Shown piece after piece: positions 1-8,024 of a stretch of 64,000 bases of DNA (within the stretch, counting starts at the first letter, position 1; every line of letters begins with the position of its first letter). The translations under genes and the position numbers were made by a program. Source of the stretch: Amycolatopsis sp. A133 (lineage in GTDB: Bacteria > Actinomycetota > Actinomycetes > Mycobacteriales > Pseudonocardiaceae); contig NZ_JAVHJU010000004.1 in the NCBI RefSeq assembly GCF_031082405.1, positions 186,001 to 250,000 on the forward strand. The letters are read 5' to 3'. Below the pieces are notes generated by a model. It saw only the letters and a program-made list of their open reading frames with translations, was not told the DNA's origin and did not search any database.

Positions 1-688
1 GGCGGACGTCTTCGTCGAGATCGGCGCCGACTTTGAGTTTGATCTGGGTGAACCCGTCCTCGACCGCCGCCGCCGCGAGGGCCGCCAGCTTCTCCGGGGA
101 ATAGCCGAGCCAGCCCGGAGTCGTGGTGTAGGCGGGAAAACCGGACTCGAGCAGCTCGGCCTGGCGGGCCGCGCGGCCCGGTTCGGCGCGGCGGAGGATG
201 TCGAGGGCTTCGTCGCGGGTCAGCGCGTCCTGCAGGTACCGGAAGTCGACCAGGTCGGCCAGCTCCTCGGGCGGCAGCCCGGCCAGCAGCCGCCACACCG
301 GCTTGCCTTCGCGGCGGGCGCGCAGGTCCCAGGCCGCGTTGACGATCGCGGCCGCAGCCATGTGGATCGCGCCCTTGTCCGGGCCCAGCCACCGGAGCTG
401 GCTGTCCCCGGTCAGCCGGCGGGAGAAGCCGCCGAGGTCGGCGAGCGCGGCGGCCACCGGCATCCCCACGACCAGGGGCACGAGCGCCCGGACGGCGGCG
501 ACCTCGACGTCGTTGCCGCGTCCGACGGTGAAGGCGAGCCCGTAGCCCTCCTCGCCGGCACTCGTGCGGATGGTCACGTACGCGGCCGAGTAGTCGGGTT
601 CCGGGTTCATCGCGTCCGAACCGTCCAGGCTCAGCGAAGTCGGGAAGCGGACGTCCACGGCGTCGATGGCGCTGATCACTTCAACCAC
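1..688 (-). CDS. L-fuconate dehydratase-like enolase-superfamily enzyme (3' end cut by window edge)
   Basis: The gene enters from the left edge, so only the N-terminal 229 residues are present. They include the N-terminal capping domain and the start of the barrel, with the KxK element (QIKLKVG, about residues 218-224) in which enolase-superfamily dehydratases carry an active-site lysine. The stretches [19 protein letters not shown] and [13 protein letters not shown] are characteristic of the L-fuconate dehydratase (ENOSF1) subgroup, which removes water from L-fuconate in oxidative fucose catabolism. The GTG start at 688 is preceded by a GGGAGG ribosome site about eight bases away. A pair of matching palindromes lies just upstream and probably controls it. 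A different sugar-acid substrate cannot be excluded because the rest of the active site lies outside the window. Confidence 0.85.
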   Translation of the reverse strand, partial: MVEVISAIDAVDVRFPTSLSLDGSDAMNPEPDYSAAYVTIRTSAGEEGYGLAFTVGRGNDVEVAAVRALVPLVVGMPVAAALADLGGFSRRLTGDSQLRWLGPDKGAIHMAAAAIVNAAWDLRARREGKPVWRLLAGLPPEELADLVDFRYLQDALTRDEALDILRRAEPGRAARQAELLESGFPAYTTTPGWLGYSPEKLAALAAAAVEDGFTQIKLKVGADLDEDVR

Positions 689-711
689 CGAGGCCACCTC
701 CCGCTCGACGC

Positions 712-726
712 AGACAACATATGTAT
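712..726. promoter_or_regulatory. Palindromic operator copy 1 upstream of the fuconate dehydratase-like gene
   Basis: The sequence AGACAACATATGTAT has the layout AGACAN-CAT-ATGTNT and differs from the perfect palindrome at 850-864 by only two bases. It ends 24 bases from the start codon at 688, where a bound repressor would block transcription or initiation. The architecture suits a GntR-type sugar-acid regulator, but that gene is not in the window. Confidence 0.5.
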
Positions 727-849
727 GGCTACGCGGCGGCTCGGCGAATGTCCAGTGTTGGGCCGTAACACGGCAATAACTTGGACGAGCAGTAACTGGT
801 GACTACGGTACGTGCGTTTAGATGTGATGACTCGGCGACAATTTGATCG

Positions 850-864
850 AGACATCATATGTCT
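850..864. promoter_or_regulatory. Palindromic operator copy 2 (perfect 6-bp arms)
   Basis: AGACATCATATGTCT has perfect AGACAT/ATGTCT arms around CAT. It lies 138 bases from its partner at 712-726. Two matching sites on either side of a probable promoter suggest cooperative repression of the minus-strand gene. Confidence 0.5.
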
Positions 865-1172
865 GCTACGGTCCCCGCGACGCGCGCCGGCACGCACCAA
901 GCGGGCGGGCGCGGCCGCGGAGCCGCTCATCGCCGGATCGAACGCGGTCTCCGCCCAGGGCCACAGGTCCCGGAGTTGCCAGTGCGCTGCGAACGCCGTT
1001 GATCGACGGCCTGCCGCCGTCCGAACGCGGAACCGCGACCGGCGGATAGGGGCGCGGGACGCGGCGGTTCGAAGCTCCGGAGTTACCGTCGCGGTTCTCG
1101 GGCCTGAACGACCGCGGAACGCACAAATAGACGGTGGTGCCCGCGGTCAGCGGGCGCCGACGTAGCTGCGGT
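865..1172. other. Non-coding stretch without a recognisable gene
   Basis: No reading frame here has convincing codon usage or a recognisable product. The only structure seen is a short GC hairpin (GCCCGC/GCGGGC arms around 1139-1155), which could end transcription of the minus-strand small ORF that finishes at 1173. Confidence 0.4.
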
Positions 1173-1424
1173 TCAGCGGCCGCGGCGGCCCGACGGGTCG
1201 TGGGCGCGGGTGGTCGCCGCGCGGTGCCTCCGCTGCGGGCCCGGGGTGGTCTCGCCGTCGGCGGCGGGTTCCGGGGTGTACACCGGCTGGCGGAACAGGC
1301 TCCCGTACCGGTCGCTCTGGGGCGCGGCGAGCGCTCCGGGGCGGGGTTCTTCGGCGACGGGGTGGCTGAACAGCGCACTGTCCACTGTAGAAGTAGTGAT
1401 CGGGGATCCTTTCGTGGACGCCAC
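1173..1424 (-). CDS. Small hypothetical protein with uncertain, possibly ATC, start
   Basis: A short polar, proline- and arginine-rich protein of about 75-83 residues with no recognised domain. The first standard start codon that keeps the whole body is GTG at 1424, but it has no ribosome site. The strong site AAAGGA sits six bases before an in-frame ATC at 1400-1398, followed by codons for TTSTVDSALF, exactly where an ATG (MTTSTVDSALF) would be expected. Either ATC is used as a rare start or the start codon has mutated. It lies directly downstream of a decayed DUF5994 gene on the same strand. Function is unknown. Confidence 0.45.
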   Translation of the reverse strand: MASTKGSPITTSTVDSALFSHPVAEEPRPGALAAPQSDRYGSLFRQPVYTPEPAADGETTPGPQRRHRAATTRAHDPSGRRGR

Positions 1425-1440
1425 CGGCGGTGGCGTGGGT

Positions 1441-1900
1441 TCAGGCGGGCAGCGGTACGCCGCCCGGGGTGGGCCCGGCGACGGCACCGGCGGTGCGCGG
1501 GTGCGCGCCGCCGCCGTCCGGGCCCGCGGTGGTCGCGAGGACGTGTTCCGCCTCGTCGGCGCCGGTTTCCGGCGGGACCACCAGCAGGGTCAGCCGTCGC
1601 CGGTCCCAGCCGACGACCGTCAGGGTGCCGCCGGATTGCGACCGGAAGCCCTCGAGCCGGACGACGCCGTCGTCGACGGTGAGCCGGCGGCCCGGCCCCG
1701 GCCACTCGCCGAGGCCGTAGGTGACCCGGTCGGTCCGGCCCAGCCGGGCGGCCACCGCCGCGAGCAGCGGGGGCAGCTCGGCGGCCAGGTCACGGGTGCG
1801 GGGCCACCGGCTTCAGCCGCAGGCGTGGCTCGCTGGCCGGCTTGGGGCCGAGGACGGCACAGGTTCGACCACTTGCGCACGAAATGCTCTCGGACAACAC
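1441..1900 (-). pseudogene. DUF5994-family gene broken by an internal deletion
   Basis: The C-terminal part reads as a normal DUF5994 protein (RDLAAELPPLL, then RLGRTDRVTYGLGEW, VVRLEGFRSQSGGTL and RRRLTLLVVPPET), ending at 1441. The N-terminal part, SEPRLRLKP, lies in a different frame starting around a GTG at 1900. The two meet at 1804-1811, where LRLKP is followed directly by WPRTRDL. From memory of the family, the roughly ten residues normally between them (around GYVDGAW) are missing, and the frame is lost. This indicates a short out-of-register deletion. The remaining in-frame piece could start only at a GTG at 1755, without the N-terminal block. Confidence 0.7.
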
Positions 1901-1974
1901 CCAGCGTACACGACGACTGCGCCGAGCAGCGCAAGCCGGTGTGTTAAGACTGGGTCCTAGCAAAAGGGGCCCCC

Positions 1975-3126
1975 TTGCAGCAGCTCAGTCTCGGCGTCAT
2001 CGCGCGTTCACGGAAAGAGAACGAACGGCGGTTGCCGATCCACCCCCACCACCTCGACCGGATCGACGCCGATCTCCGGAAGAGCATCTACCTCGAACAC
2101 GGCTACGGCGAACCCTTCGGCGTGCCCGACGAGGACCTGGCGGCCGCCGTCGCGGGGCTGCGCACGCGCGAGCAGCTCATCGCCGAATGCGACGTCGTCC
2201 TGCTGGCCAAGCCGCTGCGGGAAGACGTCGCCGGGATGCGGCCCGGTCAGGTGCTGTGGGGCTGGCCGCACTGCGTGCAGGACGCCGAGCTGACCCAGCT
2301 GGCCGTCGACCGGCGGCTGACCGTGATCGCCTTCGAGGCGATGAACCACTGGCGGCGCGACGGCTCGTTCGACCTGCACGTCTTCCACAAGAACAACGAA
2401 CTGGCCGGCTACTGCTCGGTGCTGCACGCCCTGCAGCTGATCGGGTCGACCGGGGACTACGGACGGCGGCTGCGGGCCGTGGTGATCGGCTTCGGCGCGA
2501 CCGCGCGCGGCTCGGTGACCGCGCTGAACGCCCACGGCATCCACGACGTCGACGTCCTGACCGCTCGCGGTCTCAGCGCGGTCGGCTCGCCGATCCACTC
2601 CGCGACGATGGTGCACCTCGACCACGACGGGAACAACCCCGGCGATCTGCGCCGCAGCCACGCGATCACCGACCACGGCCGGGTGCCGCTGGCCGGGTTC
2701 CTCGCCGAGCACGACATCGTCGTCAACTGCGTGCTGCAGGACACCGACGCGCCCCTGACCTTCCTCGTCGAAGACGACCTCGCCGCGTTCGCGCCCGGCA
2801 GCCTGATCGTCGACGTCTCCTGCGACGAAGGCATGGGTTTCAGCTGGGCCCGGCCCACGACGTTCGCCCGGCCGGCCTTCACCGTCGGCGACGGCGTCAC
2901 CTACTACGCCGTCGACCACAGCCCGTCGTACCTGTGGAACTCGGCGACCTGGGAGATCAGCGAAGCCCTCCTGCCGCACCTGCGGGCGGTCCTCTCCGGA
3001 CAGTCCACATGGGACGAGGACGAAACCGTCCGGCGCGCCGTGGAGATCCAGGACGGCACGATCCGCAACCCCGCCATCCTTTCCTTCCAGCACCGCTCGC
3101 CGGACTACCCGCACCCGCCGCGCTGA
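1975..3126 (+). CDS. N5-(carboxyethyl)ornithine synthase-like NAD(P)-dependent dehydrogenase
   Basis: A 383-residue protein of the alanine dehydrogenase/pyridine nucleotide transhydrogenase fold. The N-terminal substrate domain has the family-typical SRKENERRLPIHP and LEHGYGEPFGV. It is followed by a Rossmann domain with VVIGFGATARGSVTAL near residue 165. Relatives called N5-(1-carboxyethyl)ornithine synthase reductively condense an amino acid with pyruvate, an opine-type reaction; the substrate here is inferred from family only. The start is TTG at 1975 behind AAAAGGGG. The gene stands alone, with no obvious operon partner, and is longer than the roughly 310-residue lactococcal enzyme. Confidence 0.7.
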   Translation: MQQLSLGVIARSRKENERRLPIHPHHLDRIDADLRKSIYLEHGYGEPFGVPDEDLAAAVAGLRTREQLIAECDVVLLAKPLREDVAGMRPGQVLWGWPHCVQDAELTQLAVDRRLTVIAFEAMNHWRRDGSFDLHVFHKNNELAGYCSVLHALQLIGSTGDYGRRLRAVVIGFGATARGSVTALNAHGIHDVDVLTARGLSAVGSPIHSATMVHLDHDGNNPGDLRRSHAITDHGRVPLAGFLAEHDIVVNCVLQDTDAPLTFLVEDDLAAFAPGSLIVDVSCDEGMGFSWARPTTFARPAFTVGDGVTYYAVDHSPSYLWNSATWEISEALLPHLRAVLSGQSTWDEDETVRRAVEIQDGTIRNPAILSFQHRSPDYPHPPR

Positions 3127-3244
3127 GCCCTCGCTCACCGCGAAATAGGTAACGGAGCCGGCAAGTTATTTGCCCACTTCCGGAAATGTCACCTTTCGCC
3201 GAATTCGACGCCCAGCTCGGCGGATCCCGATTCACGAGGACGCC

Positions 3245-3276
3245 GGATTGCACAATCCGCCCGCACGGATTATACG
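3245..3276 (+). promoter_or_regulatory. Probable sigma-70-type promoter of the S8 protease, overlapping an inverted repeat
   Basis: TTGCAC at 3248-3253 and TATACG at 3271-3276 are separated by exactly 17 bases, a good vegetative promoter for this GC-rich genome. The -35 box is embedded in GGATTG-CA-CAATCC (3245-3258), a perfect inverted repeat that could bind a regulator. A transcript from here would have a leader of about 125 bases before the ATG at 3408. The surrounding 3127-3407 stretch is less GC-rich than its neighbours and holds no separate gene. Confidence 0.5.
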
Positions 3277-3407
3277 TTGTTCCGGCGACCGCCCAGGCTC
3301 GCGCTGCCGTGAAAAAACGATTCGAGGGTGTGAATTTTTCCGACCTTTCCGAACGGCGGACGGCGCGGGAAATCTGGGGAAAACGAGCTGAGGCGGAGGG
3401 TTCCGAC

Positions 3408-6400
3408 ATGCATCGAAGACCGATGGCGATCGCGGCGGTGATGACGGTGGTGCTGGCACAACCCGCGCCGGCGGCGGGGACGCCGGCCGCGGTGCCCCGC
3501 GGCGACGGCGATCCCGGGCAGGCGGTCACGCTGATCACCGGCGACCGGGTCCGGGTGCTGCCGGACCACCGCGGTGCCGGCACGGTAGTGGTCGAACCGG
3601 GGCCGGGCCGCGACGGGATCGGCTTCTTCCGCGCCACGAACACCGGCACGAACACCGCCGCGAACAGCGGCACGGGCAGCGGCGACATCACCGTGGTGCC
3701 GTCGGACGCGCTGTCCCTCGTGTCGTCCGGAAAATTGGATCCCCGGCTGTTCGACGTTTCCCGGCTGCTGAAGCAGCACCTCGACGACTCCGCGCCGGGC
3801 CTTCCCCTGATCGTCACCCATCCGGCCGCGGCTCCCGCGCCCACGCCGCCCGCCGCCACGACCGTCCGCACCCTGCCGAGCGTGCGCGGTGCGGCCCTGC
3901 GCCAGGACCGGCGCCGCGCGACGGAGTTCTGGAGCTGGCTCACCGCCGGGGCCGCGCTGCGGGCCGGGATCGACCAGGTGTGGCTGGACGGCCTGGCCGA
4001 GCCGGCCCTCGACGTCAGCGTGCCGCAGATCGGCGGCCCGGCCGCCTGGCAGGCGGGCTACACGGGCAGCGGCGTCACGGTCGGCGTGCTCGACACCGGC
4101 GTAGAAGCCGATCACCCGGACCTGGCGGGCAAGGTCGTGGAAGCGCAGGACTTCACCGGCACCAGGCCGGACGCGAGCGACGACCTCGGGCACGGCACGC
4201 ACGTCGCCGGCATCATCGCCGGCACGGGCGCCGCTTCCGGCGGCCGTTACCGCGGTGTGGCGCCGGACGCCCGGCTGATCAGCGGCAAGGTCTGCGTCGC
4301 CTACGGCTGCCCGGAGTCCGCGGTGATCGCCGGCATGGAGTGGATCGCGCCGAAGGTGCGCGTGGTCAACCTGAGCCTCGGCGGCGACGCGACCGACGGC
4401 ACGGATCCGGTGTCCCAGGCGGTGAACGCGCTCACCGGCCGGTACGGCACGCTGTTCGTCGCGCCGGCGGGCAACGACCGCTCGCTCGACCTCCCCGAAC
4501 CGGGACCGGTCGTCGCGCCCGCCGCGGCGGATGCGGCGCTGGCCGTCGGCAGCGTCTCGGCCCAGGACACGACCAGCGCGTTCTCCAACCGCGGCCTGCG
4601 CCTCGGCGACCACGCGGTCAAGCCGGACGTCGCCGCGCCCGGTGAGGGCATCGTCTCGGCCCGGGCCGCGGGCACGCGCGACGGCGACACCGCTCCGGTG
4701 GACGCCGCCTACGCCCGGCTCTCCGGGACGTCCATGGCGGCGCCGCACGTCGCGGGTTCGGCGGCACTGCTGCTGCAGCGGCACCCGGACTGGCTCGCCG
4801 GCCGGCTCAAGTCCACGCTGACGAGCACCGCCAACCCCACCGCCGACGTCCTCGAGCAGGGGGCCGGCCGGGTCGACGTGGCACGCGCGGTCACCCAGCA
4901 GGTCACCGCCACCACGGGCAGCCTCGGTTACGGCTTCGTCGCCTGGCCCCGCACCGCGCCGGTCACGAAGACCGTCACCTACCGGAACGACGGCGACGCC
5001 GCCGTCACCCTGACGCTCACCACGGGCCCGGAGCCGCTGTTCACGCCGTCGGCGCCGTCCGTGGTGGTGCCCGCGCACGGCGAGGCCGACGTCGGTGTCA
5101 CCCTCCGGGCGGGCCCGGCCGGTGCCGGGCCGCAGGGCGGCAGGCTGACCGCAACGGCGCCGGGGATCACCGTGCAGACCGCGCTCGGTGCGTTCCTGGA
5201 GCCGGAGAGCTACAACGTGTCCGTGCGGCTGATCGGCCGCGACGGGCGGTTCACCGCGGGCGTGGCCACGCTGGTCGACACCACGACGGGAGCCGCGTTC
5301 GGCGTCCGGCCCTTCCGCTCCGACGGCACGGCCGTGGTGCGGGTGCCCAAGGGGCGCTACGACCTCAACGCGTTCGACGTCTCCGGTGATCCCACCGGCC
5401 AGACCCGGCCGGCCGCGGTGACGCTGCTGTCCCGGCCCGGTCAGTCGGTGACCGGCGATGTCTCGGTCACGCTCGACGCGCGGGCGGGCAAACCCGTGCG
5501 CGCGGCGGTCGACCGCCGCGACGCGCGGCTGCAGGGCGGTGAACTGGGCCTGGTGTCCGGAAATCCGGCCGGGAGCCGCACCAGCACGCTCGCCTGGATC
5601 GTCCAGCCGGGCAACGAGCTGTACGCGGTGGGTTCGGGCGGCGAGGTCACCGACCACACCTACGCGCTGTACTTCCGGGCGACCCTGGCCGCCCGGCCGC
5701 CAGGGGCAGATCCGAACGGTTACGTCTACCAGCTGGCCTTCCTCGAGCGCGGCCGCGTGCCGGCCGACCCGGTCTTCCGGGTGCGCGACCGGGAGCTCGC
5801 GGTGGTCGACACCCGCTACCACACCCAGGGAAAACCGGCGGACAGCCTGCGCCTGGACGACGTCACCTTCGGCTTCCCGGGCGCCGACAGCGGCACCTAC
5901 CAGCTGCTGCCGCAGGTGCTGCCGAGCCGGCGCACCGAGTACTACACGACCGGGGTGAGCTGGCAGCACCTCCTGGCGGTGTACCCGACGCCGCTGACCG
6001 ACGCGGAGAACAGCTTCTCGTACCGGACCTACCGCGCCGGGCCCCAGCGCTCCGGCTGGAACCGCGCCCCGGTCGGGCCGGCCTTCGGCGCACCCCAGGA
6101 CGGCTGGGGCGTGCTCCGCGCCGGCAACCAGCTGGTGTACGCGATCCCGCTGGTCTCGGGCAGCGACCCGGAGCAGTACACCGCGCCGCCGGGCGGGCTC
6201 ACCGGCACGGCGACGCTGTCGCGCGACGGCGTCGTGCTGGGCACCACCGAGAACCCCGCCATCGGGGCGTTCACCATCCCGGACGGCCCGGGCACCTACA
6301 CGCTGCGGTCCGTCGCCACGCGCAGCGTGCCGTGGTCGGTGGTGGGCACCCGGGTCGACGTGGCGTGGACGTTCACCGAGCCCGGTGCGGCGGCCCCGGC

Positions 6401-6731
6401 GAAACCGCTGCCGCTGATGGTGGTCCGCGCCGAGGGCGCGGTCGACGACCAGAGCCGGGCGCCGGCCGGCAAGCCGTTCGTGCTCGCGCTGACCGCGCAG
6501 CGGCAGCCGGGCGCCGGTGAGTTCCGGCTGGCGGAGCTGCGGGTCGAGTCGTCCGCCGACGACGGCACGACCTGGACGGCCGTCCCCGCCGTGCGCCTCG
6601 GGAACGGCGGCCTCGCGGTGGTGCGCAACCCGCCGGGCGAGGGGTTCGTGTCCCTGCGGATCACCGCGCGCGACGGGCAGGGCAACACGCTCACCCAGAC
6701 CGTGATCAGGGCGTACCAGACCACGCCCTGA
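3408..6731 (+). CDS. Secreted S8 (subtilisin-like) serine protease, 1107 residues
   Basis: The start is ATG 3408 behind GGAGG at 3394, and it begins a Sec-type signal peptide (MHRRPMAIAAVMTVVLAQ, then PAPAAG). The catalytic triad is clear: Asp229 in VLDTG, His262 in GHGTHVAG and Ser442 in SGTSMAAPHVAG. The oxyanion Asn is in APAGND. A pro-region of about 190 residues precedes the catalytic domain. After it come about 600 residues of beta-rich repeats typical of large actinomycete extracellular S8 enzymes. An in-frame extension to 3186 is open but lacks coding character and has no ribosome site. The 3' end overlaps the convergent membrane gene by 26 bases. It is likely an extracellular protein-degrading enzyme; no target is evident. 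Confidence 0.93.
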   Translation: MHRRPMAIAAVMTVVLAQPAPAAGTPAAVPRGDGDPGQAVTLITGDRVRVLPDHRGAGTVVVEPGPGRDGIGFFRATNTGTNTAANSGTGSGDITVVPSDALSLVSSGKLDPRLFDVSRLLKQHLDDSAPGLPLIVTHPAAAPAPTPPAATTVRTLPSVRGAALRQDRRRATEFWSWLTAGAALRAGIDQVWLDGLAEPALDVSVPQIGGPAAWQAGYTGSGVTVGVLDTGVEADHPDLAGKVVEAQDFTGTRPDASDDLGHGTHVAGIIAGTGAASGGRYRGVAPDARLISGKVCVAYGCPESAVIAGMEWIAPKVRVVNLSLGGDATDGTDPVSQAVNALTGRYGTLFVAPAGNDRSLDLPEPGPVVAPAAADAALAVGSVSAQDTTSAFSNRGLRLGDHAVKPDVAAPGEGIVSARAAGTRDGDTAPVDAAYARLSGTSMAAPHVAGSAALLLQRHPDWLAGRLKSTLTSTANPTADVLEQGAGRVDVARAVTQQVTATTGSLGYGFVAWPRTAPVTKTVTYRNDGDAAVTLTLTTGPEPLFTPSAPSVVVPAHGEADVGVTLRAGPAGAGPQGGRLTATAPGITVQTALGAFLEPESYNVSVRLIGRDGRFTAGVATLVDTTTGAAFGVRPFRSDGTAVVRVPKGRYDLNAFDVSGDPTGQTRPAAVTLLSRPGQSVTGDVSVTLDARAGKPVRAAVDRRDARLQGGELGLVSGNPAGSRTSTLAWIVQPGNELYAVGSGGEVTDHTYALYFRATLAARPPGADPNGYVYQLAFLERGRVPADPVFRVRDRELAVVDTRYHTQGKPADSLRLDDVTFGFPGADSGTYQLLPQVLPSRRTEYYTTGVSWQHLLAVYPTPLTDAENSFSYRTYRAGPQRSGWNRAPVGPAFGAPQDGWGVLRAGNQLVYAIPLVSGSDPEQYTAPPGGLTGTATLSRDGVVLGTTENPAIGAFTIPDGPGTYTLRSVATRSVPWSVVGTRVDVAWTFTEPGAAAPAKPLPLMVVRAEGAVDDQSRAPAGKPFVLALTAQRQPGAGEFRLAELRVESSADDGTTWTAVPAVRLGNGGLAVVRNPPGEGFVSLRITARDGQGNTLTQTVIRAYQTTP

Positions 6732-7269
6732 CGGCGATCGCGGCGAGCGGGACGACGAAGGCGGCCCCGGTCAGGAACCTCAGTTCCCGGCCGTGGGCCC
6801 GCCATTCGCCGTCCCAGCCGTTGTCCGGGTCGTAGCGCAGGTTCGCCGTGGTCATCAGCGCCCGGCCGAGGCCGAACCCGGCACCCGCGCCCAGTGCGGC
6901 GGGCAGCGCGGCGGTGAGGGCCACGGCGGCCGCGGCGGCGTAGGGCAGGCCGCTGGGCAGGTAGGTGCGCGCGCCCGTGCCCATCTCGAACCCGAACTGC
7001 AGCGGGCCGAGGTGCCGGCCGTGCCGGAACACGGTTTCCGGCACCAGCCGCCGGTTTTCCGGCAGCCGGAACGACCACACCCCCGTCTCCCGCAGCAGCA
7101 CGGCGCCCAGCGCCGCGGCCACGGCGGCCCAGCGGGCGAAGTCCGGAAGCGGGGCACGCAGCAGGGAACCGGCCACGATCAGGACGAGCGCCGCGCACGC
7201 GCCGCCGCAGACCAGTCCCGCGCAGAACGCGAGTGTCGGGGTGCCTCGCCAGACCGGCGAGCTCAGCAC
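6706..7269 (-). CDS. Polytopic membrane protein at the end of the mau-like cluster
   Basis: A 187-residue integral membrane protein with four or five hydrophobic segments. Between them is a conserved-looking loop (LPENRRLVPETVFRHG, then LQFGFEMGTGARTYLPSGLPY). I associate this type of loop with small membrane proteins found beside mauE-like genes in actinomycetes, but I cannot assign a named family. Cysteines sit in the first membrane segment (FCAGLVCGGAC). The start is a GTG at 7269 with only a weak GGAA site. It is the last gene of a minus-strand series that includes the Tat substrate and the MauD-like protein, so a role in export or redox maturation of that substrate is a reasonable inference. 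Confidence 0.7.
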   Translation of the reverse strand: MLSSPVWRGTPTLAFCAGLVCGGACAALVLIVAGSLLRAPLPDFARWAAVAAALGAVLLRETGVWSFRLPENRRLVPETVFRHGRHLGPLQFGFEMGTGARTYLPSGLPYAAAAAVALTAALPAALGAGAGFGLGRALMTTANLRYDPDNGWDGEWRAHGRELRFLTGAAFVVPLAAIAVRAWSGTP

Positions 7270-7287
7270 GAAGGCCGAGTTCCGGCT

Positions 7288-7461
7288 TCAACTGGAGCCG
7301 CTGGTGGCGAACCCCGCCGCCGCGCCCATGACGAGCCACGCGCTCGGCAGCAGCCCACCCGGCCGCACCAGCACGAGCGCGCTCGTCAAAACGGCCGCGA
7401 GCACCAGCCCGGCCGCGATGGTGCGCGGGTGCCACCGGCGCCGGGGAGTCCCGTGCGTCAA
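7288..7461 (-). CDS. Small membrane protein translationally coupled to the six-cysteine Tat substrate
   Basis: A 57-residue protein beginning at TTG 7461, whose last bases overlap the upstream stop codon (TTGA overlap), so its translation depends on the preceding gene. After a basic N-terminus (THGTPRRRWHPR) it has one or two hydrophobic segments (TIAAGLVLAAVLTSALVLV and LLPSAWLVMGAAAGFA). There is no recognised family. The position between the secreted protein and a polytopic membrane protein suggests a subunit of a small membrane complex. Confidence 0.55.
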   Translation of the reverse strand: MTHGTPRRRWHPRTIAAGLVLAAVLTSALVLVRPGGLLPSAWLVMGAAAGFATSGSS

Positions 7462-8024
7462 AGAACCGCCCGGCAGATGGTCAGGTACGTCTGGCCGGTG
7501 TACCCGGCGCCCCAGAAGGTGGAGAAGCCGTCCGAGCAGCGGTACACCTTCGAGTCCGGCGTCGTCCACCGCCACGCGTTCTTGCCGACGAACTGGCCGC
7601 AGGTGTTGGCCACCGGCTGGTGGTCGACCTGCAGGCCGCCTTCGTTGTAGGTGCCGTACTTGTGCCAGCCCGCCTCGCAGTAGGTGCTTCCCCGCCAGAA
7701 GCCGCCGAAGCAGGCGGCGTAGGTGGCGGTGTAGGTGCCGCTGGTGTCGGGGAGTTCGGCGTAGCCGGTGGGGTAGGCGTCCCGGCAGTCGTTGCGGTCG
7801 TAGCCGGGCATGCCGTACGGGCTGAACTCGGCGTTCGCCTTCCTGGTGCGGGACAGGCCGGACCAGTCGAGCGCGGTCGCGCCGAGCGTCAGCGCGCCGA
7901 GCGCCACCGCACGCAGGAACGTCCTGCGCGTGCCGCCGGCCTTCAGCTTCCGGCCCGCGCGGGTGTCCCCCGCATCCGGGCCGGGCCGGTCATGGTCGGG
8001 AATGTGCGCCAACACCAGGGTCAC
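7458..8024 (-). CDS. Tat-exported six-cysteine protein (mau-like cluster), unknown function
   Basis: A 188-residue protein with a twin-arginine signal: TRRTFLRAV around Arg33-Arg34, followed by ALGALTLGATAL. The mature part is rich in Tyr, Trp and Gly and has six cysteines (80, 105, 116, 142, 163, 184), enough for three disulfides. The start is GTG 8024 behind AGGAGG, overlapping the MauD-like gene by 35 bases. Tat export implies folding or cofactor loading in the cytoplasm. The genomic partners (MauD-like, MauE-like) match those of the methylamine dehydrogenase light chain, whose tryptophan tryptophylquinone cofactor needs disulfide assistance. I see no clear similarity to that subunit (which has twelve cysteines), so the function is open. 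Confidence 0.75.
   Translation of the reverse strand: MTLVLAHIPDHDRPGPDAGDTRAGRKLKAGGTRRTFLRAVALGALTLGATALDWSGLSRTRKANAEFSPYGMPGYDRNDCRDAYPTGYAELPDTSGTYTATYAACFGGFWRGSTYCEAGWHKYGTYNEGGLQVDHQPVANTCGQFVGKNAWRWTTPDSKVYRCSDGFSTFWGAGYTGQTYLTICRAVL

Noticed and set aside
866..1705. A 279-codon minus-strand frame spanning the small ORF and DUF5994 relic
   Set aside because: Arg/Pro-rich shadow in another frame; the DUF5994 similarity and better coding character lie in different frames.
3186..3407. N-terminal extension of the S8 protease to the in-frame ATG at 3186
   Set aside because: It would overlap the promoter, remove the signal peptide from the N-terminus and lacks a ribosome site; ATG 3408 has GGAGG and starts a signal peptide.
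3270..5969. An 899-codon minus-strand frame opposite the S8 protease
   Set aside because: No domain, Arg/Gly-rich composition, and the catalytic triad is on the plus strand.
7458..8024. Direct annotation as methylamine dehydrogenase light chain
   Set aside because: The mature sequence has six rather than twelve cysteines, and I see no clear match around the quinone-forming tryptophans. Only the genomic context supports the comparison.
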